This document shows positions 18,875 through 27,180 of a stretch of DNA of 64,000 nt, piece after piece. The position numbers and the translations under genes are program-made. Positions within the stretch are counted from its first letter, which is position 1, and every line of letters starts with the position of its first letter. The notes under the pieces are model-generated. The model was not told the DNA's origin, searched no databases, and saw only the letters and a program-made list of their open reading frames with translations. Location of the stretch: contig NZ_JAPZUB010000003.1 in NCBI RefSeq assembly GCF_027533505.1, forward strand, positions 1-64,000. The letters are read 5' to 3'. Source of the stretch: Flavobacterium sp. (GTDB lineage Bacteria > Bacteroidota > Bacteroidia > Flavobacteriales > Flavobacteriaceae).

Positions 18875-19225
18875 ATGGCACACGAGCATACATCAAATAC
18901 AAAACGCATCTGGGTTGTTTTCGGTATTCTTTCCATTATTACTATTGTCGAAGTATGGTTAGGGATTGAAAAGCCAAAATCATTATTCCACTCGAACTTT
19001 TTATCCATGAATTTACTGAACTGGATTTTCATCATCCTAACGTTAGTGAAGGCATACTACATTGTGTGGGCTTTCATGCACATGGAAGGTGAAACAAAAG
19101 CTTTGCGAAGAGCCGTAGTTTGGACAGGTATTTTCTTAATTCTCTATTTAACATTCATTCTTCTAACTGAGGGATTCTATGTCTTCACCGTGTTTAGAGA
19201 TGCCACGATTAAATGGAATTTTTAA
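18875..19225 (+). CDS. Cytochrome c oxidase subunit IV family protein
   Basis: A small 116-residue inner-membrane protein with three helices, matching the prokaryotic cytochrome C oxidase subunit IV family (WVVFGILSIITIVEVWLG, LVKAYYIVWAFMHMEGETKALR). These subunits support assembly or stability of the oxidase and have no redox centre. It closes the structural-subunit part of the operon and is followed by a strong terminator. Confidence 0.88.
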   Translation: MAHEHTSNTKRIWVVFGILSIITIVEVWLGIEKPKSLFHSNFLSMNLLNWIFIILTLVKAYYIVWAFMHMEGETKALRRAVVWTGIFLILYLTFILLTEGFYVFTVFRDATIKWNF

Positions 19226-19245
19226 CAGCATATTAATTACAGTTG

Positions 19246-19273
19246 AAGGTACGCAATAGCGTACCTTTTTTTT
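19246..19273 (+). terminator. Intrinsic terminator after subunit IV, fused to the next promoter
   Basis: AAGGTACGC-aata-GCGTACCTT is a perfect 9-bp stem followed by a run of T. The end of the T run is also the beginning of the next -7 box (TAATTTTG, 19273-19280). Confidence 0.88.
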
Positions 19274-19280
19274 AATTTTG
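19273..19280 (+). promoter_or_regulatory. Promoter -7 element (TAATTTTG) of the SCO-like operon
   Basis: Exact TAnnTTTG match directly continuous with the preceding terminator T tract, 19 bases before ATG 19300. Confidence 0.55.
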
Positions 19281-19299
19281 TAAGCAACTTGTTTAGTTC

Positions 19300-19956
19300 A
19301 TGAAAAAGAATTTAGTGCTCTTCGTCCTTTTTGTTTTGCCCATCGTGGCTTACTTGTTCTTTGCCTCTGGCGTCAACAGCTTTGCGAAGTTACCTACTAT
19401 TACCCCTACTATTCCTGACCTTCAAGAATGGAAAACCACAGAAGGGAAATCAGTGACCTTAAACAATAAAATTACCATCTTAGGATTTATCGGTTATGAT
19501 GTCGAGCACCACAAAGGCGGTTTTTTTAATTTGTATGAAAAAATTTATGCCCGCAACAAAGAGTTTAAGGACTTCCAAATGGTGATGGTTTTTCCCGAAG
19601 GGACCGAGGCTGAAGTGACCAAGTTACAAACCAGTTTAAAGAAGTTAGGGCCTCAGGAAAATTGGTGGTTTGTTTTTGGCTCCCCCGAATCGATAAAAAG
19701 CTACTACAGCAAATTACAATTACAGGGCAGTCTCAATGAAAAATTAGGTACTCCCAACGTGTATATTGTAGATAAGAAGCGCAATTTGAGAGGACGAAAA
19801 GGGAAAAATAAAAAAGGGGAAGAGGAATACCAAGAGGGGTATAATACCTTTAAAGTATCCGACCTTTATAATAACATGATCGATGATGTGAAAGTCATTC
19901 TCGCAGAATACCGTTTAGCTCTTAAAAAGAATAACAAAGCCAATCGAAAAATCTAG
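19300..19956 (+). CDS. SCO-like thioredoxin-fold protein lacking the metal-binding cysteines
   Basis: A 218-residue protein with an N-terminal signal or anchor helix (LVLFVLFVLPIVAYLFF). I align it with the SCO protein encoded immediately downstream: NWWFVFGSPESI here matches NWHFLTGDKATI there, and YIVDKKRNLRGRKG matches ALIDKKGNIRCRRD. Where SCO has CPSIC, this protein has GYDVEHHKGG, so the two cysteines are missing; the conserved SCO histidine is also absent. It is therefore probably a cysteine-less paralog with a role in oxidase assembly that does not involve copper thiol chemistry. Function is unproven. SCO starts two bases after this gene ends. Confidence 0.8.
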   Translation: MKKNLVLFVLFVLPIVAYLFFASGVNSFAKLPTITPTIPDLQEWKTTEGKSVTLNNKITILGFIGYDVEHHKGGFFNLYEKIYARNKEFKDFQMVMVFPEGTEAEVTKLQTSLKKLGPQENWWFVFGSPESIKSYYSKLQLQGSLNEKLGTPNVYIVDKKRNLRGRKGKNKKGEEEYQEGYNTFKVSDLYNNMIDDVKVILAEYRLALKKNNKANRKI

Positions 19957-19957
19957 T

Positions 19958-20650
19958 ATGAAAAACAAATCGTATATCGGTATATCGTTTATTATCTTGA
20001 TTTTCGGGATAATTTTTATACCCAAAATCGTTGATCGCATTAAAAATGGACAAACCGTTCAAAATGACCGTATGAGTTTGTCCAATGAAATCAAAGATGA
20101 AGCAGCCAAAAAGACCTTGGTTGTGATGGGGCAAGTACCCCAATTTTCACTTACTAACCAAGACAATAAAAATATTACTCAGGATTCATACAAAGGAAAA
20201 GTCTACGTTTTAGAATTCTTTTTCGCTAGTTGTCCAAGTATTTGCCCAGTGATGAATAAAAATATGTTGAAATTACAACAGCAATTTGGTAAGAATCCCG
20301 ATTTTGCCATCGCTTCGATAACCATAGATCCTGAAAAAGATACTGCAGAAGTATTGAAAGAACATGCACAATCATTAGGGGTTACCATGAAAAATTGGCA
20401 TTTTCTAACGGGAGATAAAGCAACTATTTTTGATTTGTCCAATAAAGGGTTTAACATTTATGCTGGGGAATCCAAAGACAAAGTCAATGGCGGTTTTGAG
20501 CATTCTGGTTTGTTTGCATTGATCGATAAAAAAGGAAATATACGCTGCCGTCGCGATGCTCAAGGAAATCCGATTTTGTATTACGACGGTTTGGAAGCCC
20601 CTGGCATTAAAGCCATCAGTGAAGACATACAACGCTTATTAAATGAATAA
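19958..20650 (+). CDS. SCO1/SenC/PrrC family copper chaperone
   Basis: Membrane-anchored thioredoxin-fold protein that delivers copper to the CuA site of cytochrome c oxidase subunit II or reduces its cysteines. The 230-residue protein has an N-terminal anchor helix (residues 6-24), the CxxxC motif CPSIC (C92, C96) and the ligand histidine in FEHSGLF (H182). Length and motifs are normal. It is flanked by a cysteine-less paralog upstream and a DUF420 gene three bases downstream, consistent with an oxidase assembly module. Confidence 0.93.
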   Translation: MKNKSYIGISFIILIFGIIFIPKIVDRIKNGQTVQNDRMSLSNEIKDEAAKKTLVVMGQVPQFSLTNQDNKNITQDSYKGKVYVLEFFFASCPSICPVMNKNMLKLQQQFGKNPDFAIASITIDPEKDTAEVLKEHAQSLGVTMKNWHFLTGDKATIFDLSNKGFNIYAGESKDKVNGGFEHSGLFALIDKKGNIRCRRDAQGNPILYYDGLEAPGIKAISEDIQRLLNE

Positions 20651-20652
20651 TT

Positions 20653-21198
20653 ATGGACGTTAAACCTACATTAGAAACTAAATTTAAAACACCGATTATC
20701 GTTGTTTCTATTCTTATCCCGATTGTCGTCGCGGTATTGTTTTCTTTCAAGTTGAAGGACTTTGGAATCAATGTAGAACCGCTCTCTTTTTTACCGCCTA
20801 TTTATGCAGGAATCAATGCGGTTACAGCAGTATTGTTGGTATGGGCGGTGCTTGCAATAAAAAATGGAAATCGCAAAACACATGAGCGTTTGATGACTGC
20901 TGCGATTGCTTGCTCTGTCGTGTTTTTGGTGATGTATGTTGCCTATCATCTTACTTCCGAATCGACTAAGTTTGGCGGTGAAGGAGACATTCGCTATGTT
21001 TACTTCTTTATCTTGATAAGTCATATCGTTTTGTCGGTAGCGATCATTCCTTTGGTTTTATTTACCTATGTTCGCGCCTTATCGCAACAGTTTGACCGCC
21101 ACCGTAAATTGGCCAAAATCACTTTTCCGTTGTGGTTGTATGTAGCCGTGACGGGTGTTATTGTATATGTAATGATTGCACCGTATTATGCGCATTAA
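20653..21198 (+). CDS. DUF420 family membrane protein
   Basis: A 181-residue integral membrane protein with about five helices, typical of DUF420 (NGNRKTHERLMTAAI near 72-86, HRKLAKITFPLWLYVAVTGVIVY near 150-172). Members sit beside cytochrome oxidase and SCO genes in many bacteria, and a role in oxidase biogenesis has been proposed in related CtaM-like proteins. Conserved histidines in HERLM and near the C-terminus could bind metal or heme, which is inference. It overlaps the following small gene by 11 bases. Confidence 0.88.
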   Translation: MDVKPTLETKFKTPIIVVSILIPIVVAVLFSFKLKDFGINVEPLSFLPPIYAGINAVTAVLLVWAVLAIKNGNRKTHERLMTAAIACSVVFLVMYVAYHLTSESTKFGGEGDIRYVYFFILISHIVLSVAIIPLVLFTYVRALSQQFDRHRKLAKITFPLWLYVAVTGVIVYVMIAPYYAH

Positions 21199-21424
21199 TA
21201 ATCGTTTGTTTTTCGCACTTTTTCTGCTCCTTTCGACAACTCCGTCAGCCCAAGGACAGTGTGCCATGTGTCGAGCGTCTTTAGAAAGTTCAGGAAATGT
21301 GGTCAAAGCCGAAGCAGTCAATGACGGAATCGTTTACCTTATGGTGTTTCCGTATATTCTTGTGGCTGTAGTGGGCTATGTGGTATACAGTATGTTTCGT
21401 CGGAAAAAGGTCAAGACGACTTAA
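21188..21424 (+). CDS. Small CxxC single-span membrane protein
   Basis: A 78-residue protein with a signal peptide (NRLFFALFLLLSTTPSAQGQ), then CAMC (C25, C28), a short linker, and one membrane helix near 46-68 followed by a basic tail (RRKKVKTT). I do not recognise a named family. ATG 21188 is chosen over the upstream TTG in the track because it gives the standard signal peptide; it overlaps the end of the DUF420 gene. Position at the end of the SCO-DUF420 module suggests a role in copper or heme handling for the oxidase. It converges on the DUF4403 gene, and the two stop codons share one TTAA. Confidence 0.75.
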   Translation: MRINNRLFFALFLLLSTTPSAQGQCAMCRASLESSGNVVKAEAVNDGIVYLMVFPYILVAVVGYVVYSMFRRKKVKTT

Positions 21425-22809
21425 TCCATTCCGTCTACACGGACATTCATTTTTCCACTTCCATTAATGAAAGCAATGATAAAATCGTCCGTGAGTTCTA
21501 TTTTATCAAAGTCCAACTCCAAAATCGATCCATTCACAAACACGCCTTTCATGGGCGAATAGTTGTTTAGGTAAGTTAAAAGATTCTTTTTTCCCTCCTC
21601 CATGTTAGGCTGTATCGAGTAGCGGCATTGCGCTTGTATTTTGCGTAAAATGTATCCTTGCAACAACCAATTTGCAGTCTTGGTTAGAATCCCTTTCGTG
21701 TTTAACACATAGTCCATTTCTTCAAAGTAAATTTCTTTGGAAACCGCATCATATTTGGGTATCCCACTCAAATAAATGGTCCCGTTGAGACTGCCCGCTA
21801 AGTCCAATGCAATAATCATACGGCCATCTTTGCCCCATAATTCAACATTTTGAACTGTTATCACGCGTGAACCGGACTTAAATTCTTGCCCTTTAAAATT
21901 ACCTGTTATGATTTTTGAGGCATTGTCATAGGTTGTAATCGCGGCAATACTAACTACGGTTTTATCTCCCACCATTCGTGCCGATTTGAATCCGATGCTT
22001 TCACGGTCAATCCCTTTTTTGGGTTGCTGTCCCACCCAAGTCGTCATGCCGCATTTTAATCCCAGGTTCATGGTAATCTTGGTTTTGTCCAAAATAGCAT
22101 CGGTAACTTGAACTTCATTGGGTTGCAATTTAAACCAAGCTTGGTAAGTTTCACTAGTGAGGATAGGATTACTAAGGGTTTCTAATACATTTAGCACATA
22201 GGGTTTAAAATCACAGGATTTAGTAATGGCTTCATCGATTTTTTGGGCAATCTTTTTCTTAAACAACGATAAAGCAGGACTAATCAAATACGTTATCGGA
22301 ACCTTTTTACCAGCCACAGTCATCGTGGGACTCTCCTGCCACGCGATGTCCTCAATAATCGACTGGGTTCTTAGTTTCCAATTGGAGAGTTGCACTTGAC
22401 TGCTCAAGGTAATTACGCCGTTTAAATCAAATTCTTTGGTGTCATTTAATCCCAGAAAATCAGTGCCATACTTATAATTGACCCAAATCTTTAGGGGGAG
22501 CACCGATTTAATTTTCCCCTGATTTTCTTGCAAGCGAATAGGGGCTGTTTTCCAGATCTTCATTTGAATGTTGTCGTCTTGCAAATTAGGGTCTTCATAC
22601 ACCAATTCGGCAAGGGTTTTATTCAATTGCTTTTCAATTTCAGTAAGCGTAATCTCCAGCGGCATGCTCACCATCGAACTCGTTGTTTTGTAGGCAAAGT
22701 CGGGATTGTTGCTGCGAACGGGTTTTTCGGCCAAAATTTTTTGAGGACCCGAACATGAGGTGGTGATAAGACAGAGAACAAGCGGCAATACGAGGTAACG
22801 TAGTTTCAT
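21421..22809 (-). CDS. DUF4403 family lipoprotein
   Basis: A 462-residue predicted lipoprotein: the N-terminus LRYLVLPLVLCLITTSCSG has a lipobox ending at the cysteine. The body fits DUF4403, a Bacteroidota family of unknown function with repeated beta-rich halves. The track starts 21 codons earlier, but ATG at 22809 begins exactly at the signal peptide. A TTTG about 19 bases before TAATTTCG (one mismatch to TAnnTTTG) lies just upstream and could be its promoter, giving a very short leader. It is transcribed away from the TolC gene. Confidence 0.85.
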   Translation of the reverse strand: MKLRYLVLPLVLCLITTSCSGPQKILAEKPVRSNNPDFAYKTTSSMVSMPLEITLTEIEKQLNKTLAELVYEDPNLQDDNIQMKIWKTAPIRLQENQGKIKSVLPLKIWVNYKYGTDFLGLNDTKEFDLNGVITLSSQVQLSNWKLRTQSIIEDIAWQESPTMTVAGKKVPITYLISPALSLFKKKIAQKIDEAITKSCDFKPYVLNVLETLSNPILTSETYQAWFKLQPNEVQVTDAILDKTKITMNLGLKCGMTTWVGQQPKKGIDRESIGFKSARMVGDKTVVSIAAITTYDNASKIITGNFKGQEFKSGSRVITVQNVELWGKDGRMIIALDLAGSLNGTIYLSGIPKYDAVSKEIYFEEMDYVLNTKGILTKTANWLLQGYILRKIQAQCRYSIQPNMEEGKKNLLTYLNNYSPMKGVFVNGSILELDFDKIELTDDFIIAFINGSGKMNVRVDGMD

Positions 22810-22904
22810 GAAAAACGAAATTAATTTGGATGTGAATGTAACAAAAAAAGCGGAATGACGTCTGATAAGCAAACAAAATTGGATAGGAATTAAAGCAGTT
22901 CTTC

Positions 22905-22912
22905 TACTTTTG
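22905..22912 (+). promoter_or_regulatory. TolC operon promoter -7 element (TACTTTTG)
   Basis: Exact TAnnTTTG match 26 bases before ATG 22939, in the divergent gap with the DUF4403 gene. It probably drives tolC-like, hlyD-like and tsaB together. Confidence 0.5.
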
Positions 22913-22938
22913 CTGTTCCAAGAAATCTTCAGAGGTTT

Positions 22939-24381
22939 ATGAATAAATGGATTATAAAAACCGTGCTATGGGTGTTTTTGTGTAGCGCCTTTCAGGGGTG
23001 GGGACAAACCAAAACCTGGACGCTTCGTGAATGTGTTGATTATGCATTGAAAAATAATATTTCTATCAAACAATCAGAACTGGATTTGCAAAATGGACGT
23101 GTCGCTAAAAAAGATGCGATAGGTAATTTTTTACCTACCCTAAATGCCAGTGCCTCCCATTCGTGGAATATTGGTTTGAACCAAAATATCACCACGGGTT
23201 TGTTGGAAAATCAAACCATTCAGTTCACGTCTGCCGGACTTAATTCAAGTGTGGCGATTTACAACGGGTTACAAAATATGAATCAATTGAAGCGCGCCCG
23301 ATTAACCATTTTGGCCGCACAATATCAGTTGAATAAAATGCAGGACGATGTAGCGTTGAACGTTGCCAATTCGTATTTGCAAATTCTTTTTAATAAAGAA
23401 AATTTAAAAGTACAACAAGAGCAATTGGCCAATGATGAAAAACAGTTGCTTCGTGCAAGTGAAATGGTTAAATCGGGGATGATTCCACGTGGCGACTTAC
23501 TCGATGCAGAAGCTACAGTAGCAGCCGATCGCCAACGGGTAATTGCCGCACAAAACACGTTGTTTTTGTCCAAATTAAGTTTGGCGCAATTGCTGCAATT
23601 GGATGATTTTCGCAATTTTGATATTGCTGAGGCTAACTATGAGCCGTCGTTGAGTCCAACACTCTCAGAAAGTCCAGAAACGATTGTCAAAAAAGCTTTG
23701 GGAGAACGCGTGGAGTTGAAAATTGCACGTACCAATTTAGAGGCTGCCGAACGCGATTTGAAGATTTCCAAAGGGGCCTTGCAACCCAGCATCAACGGAT
23801 TTTATAGTTTCAGTACCCGTGCTTCCAATCAACGGCGTATTTCCAGTTTTATAGTCGACCCCAACAATCCTACTAATACCATCGGATTTGTTCCAAGTAC
23901 CGGCGAAGCGGTAGTGGCGCCTAATTTTATTCCCATTCAAGGAAATCCATTGCCCTATTTTGATCAGTTTAGTCAATTTAAAGGGAATAGTTTTGGGGTT
24001 CAAATGACGATTCCCATCTTAAATGGATTCCGGTCTTCCAATGCGGTGACACGGGCACGAATCGCTTTAGAACGCGCCCGAACCAATGAAAAACAAACTT
24101 CCCTCGATTTGGAGCGAACCGTTTATACAGCCATCACGGATGCCAAAGGAGCGCTACAAGCTTATGAATCGGCGCAAACGGCCCTGAATGCAAGAAAATT
24201 GGCCTTTGACTATGCAAAAGAGCGTTTTAATGTTGGACTTTCTAATAGTTTTGAGTTGAGTCAAGCGCAAACCTTGTACACCAATGCGCAATCGGATTTG
24301 GTACGTACGAAGTATGACTATATTTTTAAAGTTAAAGTTGTCGAATTTTATTTTGGAATTCCCATTGTGGAGAAATTATAA
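22939..24381 (+). CDS. TolC family outer membrane efflux protein
   Basis: A 480-residue outer-membrane channel of the TolC family, with a signal peptide ending WGWGQ-type (FQGWGQ), the conserved opening TWTLRECVDYALKNNISIKQSELD, and two long coiled-coil halves with GLSNSFELSQAQT near the end. It should form the trimeric exit duct for a tripartite efflux or secretion pump. The periplasmic adaptor gene follows after five bases; no inner-membrane pump gene is present next to them. Confidence 0.92.
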   Translation: MNKWIIKTVLWVFLCSAFQGWGQTKTWTLRECVDYALKNNISIKQSELDLQNGRVAKKDAIGNFLPTLNASASHSWNIGLNQNITTGLLENQTIQFTSAGLNSSVAIYNGLQNMNQLKRARLTILAAQYQLNKMQDDVALNVANSYLQILFNKENLKVQQEQLANDEKQLLRASEMVKSGMIPRGDLLDAEATVAADRQRVIAAQNTLFLSKLSLAQLLQLDDFRNFDIAEANYEPSLSPTLSESPETIVKKALGERVELKIARTNLEAAERDLKISKGALQPSINGFYSFSTRASNQRRISSFIVDPNNPTNTIGFVPSTGEAVVAPNFIPIQGNPLPYFDQFSQFKGNSFGVQMTIPILNGFRSSNAVTRARIALERARTNEKQTSLDLERTVYTAITDAKGALQAYESAQTALNARKLAFDYAKERFNVGLSNSFELSQAQTLYTNAQSDLVRTKYDYIFKVKVVEFYFGIPIVEKL

Positions 24382-24386
24382 CAATC

Positions 24387-25676
24387 ATGAGTAGAAAAAA
24401 AATCTTTTTATGGGGTGGTATTGTCTTAGGAGTAATCATCGTATTAATGGTGTTGTCTTCCAAAGGTGTTTTTGGTAGCCGTGAAGAATTGAAAGAAGTG
24501 GAAGTGGCCAAAGTAGATGAAATAACGATTATCGAAACGGTCTCGGCTACAGGAAAAATACAACCCGAAATTGAAGTGAAAGTATCTTCTCAAGTGTCAG
24601 GAGAAATTATTGCTTTACCCGTAAAAGAGGGGCAAATTGTGAAAAAAGGAGATTTGTTGGTCAAAATTAACCCCGACATTTATACCTCCGGGTTAAACCG
24701 CACCGTTTCCAATTATGCGGGAACCAAGGCGGGACTTTCACAAGCAGATGCTTCTTTTAAAGAGGCGCAAGCGAGTTATGAGCGCAGCAAATCATTGTTT
24801 GAAAAAGGAATCATTTCTCGTGCCGATTGGGACAAAGCGATTGCAGCCTTTGAAGTAGCCAAAGCCAACAAACAATCGGCGTATTACAACGTACAGAGTG
24901 CTAATGCCTCAGTCGTCGAAGCCAAGGATAACTTAGGCCGCACCACCATTTATGCACCCGCCGATGGTACAATTTCGGTACTCAATGTTGAGTTAGGAGA
25001 AAAGATTTTAGGAACCCAACAAATGGCTGGAACCGAATTGCTTCGCGTGGCCAATTTAAACAATATGGAGGTTGAAGTCGATGTGAATGAAAATGATATC
25101 GTAAAAGTCAATATCGGTGATGAGACCAATATCCAAGTCGATGCGTATTTGAAAAAAGAATTTAAAGGGGTAGTCACCAGTATATCAAACTCAGCCAGTA
25201 CCGGAACGACCGCCGATCAGGTGACCAATTTCAAAGTAAAAGTGCGAATTCTTAAAGAGTCGTATGAAGATTTACTAAAAGGGAAACCCGCAACGTATTC
25301 ACCTTTTCGCCCAGGAATGACAGCTACTGTTGATATCATTACCAAACGGAAAGAAAAAATCATAGGCGTACCGATCAGTGCTGTTGTGGTTAAATCAGAT
25401 ACACTGCCCAAATCTATACTAGATGTTCCCGAAGATGAGGAAGCCGCCAAAACAGAAAAAGTAAAATCGAAGTCGGATAAAAAACTAGAATGTGTTTTCG
25501 TAAAGGTCAAAGACAAAGCCCGAATCCGTGTGGTAAAAACGGGTATTCAAGACGATACCAATATCGAAATTCTTACGGGATTGAAAAAAGGCGATGAAGT
25601 CATTATCGGACCTTACAATACCGTCTCCAAGGACTTAAATTCGGGCGATAAAGTGAAACTTAAATCAAAAGTTTAA
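24387..25676 (+). CDS. HlyD/MacA-type periplasmic adaptor protein
   Basis: A 429-residue membrane-fusion protein with one N-terminal membrane helix (IFLWGGIVLGVIIVLMVLSS), a lipoyl/barrel-sandwich segment (GEIIALPVKEGQIVKKGDLLVKI and TIYAPADGTISVL), a coiled-coil hairpin between them, and C-terminal beta-barrel and membrane-proximal domains. It resembles MacA-type adaptors that partner with MacB ABC transporters. Here the next gene is tsaB, so the inner-membrane partner must be encoded elsewhere. A lysine-rich insert (TEKVKSKSDKK) sits near residue 365. Confidence 0.9.
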   Translation: MSRKKIFLWGGIVLGVIIVLMVLSSKGVFGSREELKEVEVAKVDEITIIETVSATGKIQPEIEVKVSSQVSGEIIALPVKEGQIVKKGDLLVKINPDIYTSGLNRTVSNYAGTKAGLSQADASFKEAQASYERSKSLFEKGIISRADWDKAIAAFEVAKANKQSAYYNVQSANASVVEAKDNLGRTTIYAPADGTISVLNVELGEKILGTQQMAGTELLRVANLNNMEVEVDVNENDIVKVNIGDETNIQVDAYLKKEFKGVVTSISNSASTGTTADQVTNFKVKVRILKESYEDLLKGKPATYSPFRPGMTATVDIITKRKEKIIGVPISAVVVKSDTLPKSILDVPEDEEAAKTEKVKSKSDKKLECVFVKVKDKARIRVVKTGIQDDTNIEILTGLKKGDEVIIGPYNTVSKDLNSGDKVKLKSKV

Positions 25677-25682
25677 TTCCTC

Positions 25683-26342
25683 ATGGCTTTATTGTTGTGT
25701 TTGGAAACGGCTACCCGAAATTGTTCAGTAGCCTTAGTCCGAGACGGTCAGGTAATCGCAGTACGAGAACATGCTGAAGAGGGCTATACCCATGCTGAAA
25801 AGCTCCATGTATTTATAGAAGATGTTCTTCAGGAGGCTGGGGTCTTGGCGTCCGAATTGAATGCCGTTGCGGTGAGTAAAGGCCCTGGATCGTATACCGG
25901 ACTTCGTATTGGTGTTTCGGCAGCCAAAGGATTGTGTTACGCCTTGCAAATTCCATTGATTAGCGTGTCTACGTTACAAATTCTCGCTCATGCGACTTCA
26001 GTAGATGAAGGTTATATCATTCCGCTTATCGATGCGCGTCGCATGGAGGTATATACAGCGGTTTTTGACGCGTATGGGAAACCGTTAAGTGCGGTAGAAG
26101 CGATGATTTTAAGTGAAACATCTTTTGAAGCATGGCCCGGGCCTTGTACGTTTGTAGGCGATTGTTTGCCCAAAGCCAAAACCGTACTTTCCCAGCCGCG
26201 TTTTCAATTTTTGGAAGCCATTACATTCCCCTCTGCGCAAACTATGGCTGAACTTGCAGCAACCCTTTACCAAGAAAAACAGTTCGAAGATGTGGCGTAT
26301 TTTGAGCCGTTTTACCTCAAAAACTTTATGGTAAATCCCTAA
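25683..26342 (+). CDS. tsaB: tRNA threonylcarbamoyladenosine biosynthesis protein TsaB
   Basis: TsaB is the non-catalytic partner of TsaD in forming the universal t6A37 modification of ANN-decoding tRNAs. The 219-residue protein has the ASKHA-type N-terminus (LLCLETATRNCSVAL) and the family motif KGPGSYTGLRIGVSAAKGL near 64-82. Length is normal. It starts six bases after the adaptor gene and converges on the mechanosensitive channel gene, with only three bases between the two stops. Confidence 0.94.
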   Translation: MALLLCLETATRNCSVALVRDGQVIAVREHAEEGYTHAEKLHVFIEDVLQEAGVLASELNAVAVSKGPGSYTGLRIGVSAAKGLCYALQIPLISVSTLQILAHATSVDEGYIIPLIDARRMEVYTAVFDAYGKPLSAVEAMILSETSFEAWPGPCTFVGDCLPKAKTVLSQPRFQFLEAITFPSAQTMAELAATLYQEKQFEDVAYFEPFYLKNFMVNP

Positions 26343-26345
26343 GCT

Positions 26346-27176
26346 CTAAGCTGGATTTTCACGAACGAAAGGCTGAATGGTAATGTTTTGCGCATCAAAA
26401 GCCGCTTTACATTGCTCAAGGATATCGGAACACACTTCCCCAAAATCATCATTTAGGGTCCAAGGACGAATTCCTAAGTGAATGGCACTATCCGATAAAT
26501 CTTTAACAATCACTTCTGGTGCAGGATCTTTAAGCACTTTTGGATGGTTTTGCATGACTTGTAAAACGGTTTCTTTGGCAGCTTTGATATTGGTTTCATA
26601 CGAAAGCGAAAAGACTAAGTCTGCTCTTCTTTTACCCGCAATCGAAAAATTGGTAATAATTCCGTTGGATAAAATTCCATTGGGAATCATTATAGTTTGG
26701 TTATTTCCCGAAATAAGTTTGGTAACGAATATTTGTATTTCGGTCACCATGCCACTTGCGCCCTGTGCTTCAATCACATCACCTACACGAAAAGGTTTAA
26801 AAAGAATGATCAGTACACCCCCGGCTAAATTGGCCAATGACCCTTGAAGAGACATTCCAATGGCTAAGCCTGCTGCCCCGAGAATGGCGACAAATGAGGT
26901 AGTTTCAATGCCAAGGCGGGAAATAAAGGTGACAAAAAGCAAGGCGCGCAGTCCCCACAAGAGGCAACTCGATAGAAACTCAGCCAACGTGACTTCCATT
27001 TCTTTTCGGGCCATGATTTTTTTGGCCAAACGGGTTATAAAACGAATTGCATAGAGTCCTAAAACCAATACAACTAATGACGAAACTAGGCGAGGGGCAT
27101 AGTCAATCAGCACGTTGTAAAATTCAATAGAGTAATCTTTTACAGATGAAACATAGAGTGCTCCCACTGTACGCAT
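26346..27176 (-). CDS. MscS-family small-conductance mechanosensitive channel
   Basis: A 276-residue MscS-type channel: three membrane helices (about 22-110), the pore helix signature AAGLAIGMSLQGSLANLAGGVLI near 100-122, then the beta domain (FRVGDVIEAQGASGMV) and the mixed alpha/beta C-terminal cage. It releases solutes under hypo-osmotic stress. It lies four bases downstream of the pseudouridine synthase gene on the same strand and is probably co-transcribed with it. Confidence 0.93.
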   Translation of the reverse strand: MRTVGALYVSSVKDYSIEFYNVLIDYAPRLVSSLVVLVLGLYAIRFITRLAKKIMARKEMEVTLAEFLSSCLLWGLRALLFVTFISRLGIETTSFVAILGAAGLAIGMSLQGSLANLAGGVLIILFKPFRVGDVIEAQGASGMVTEIQIFVTKLISGNNQTIMIPNGILSNGIITNFSIAGKRRADLVFSLSYETNIKAAKETVLQVMQNHPKVLKDPAPEVIVKDLSDSAIHLGIRPWTLNDDFGEVCSDILEQCKAAFDAQNITIQPFVRENPA

Positions 27177-27180
27177 AGTA

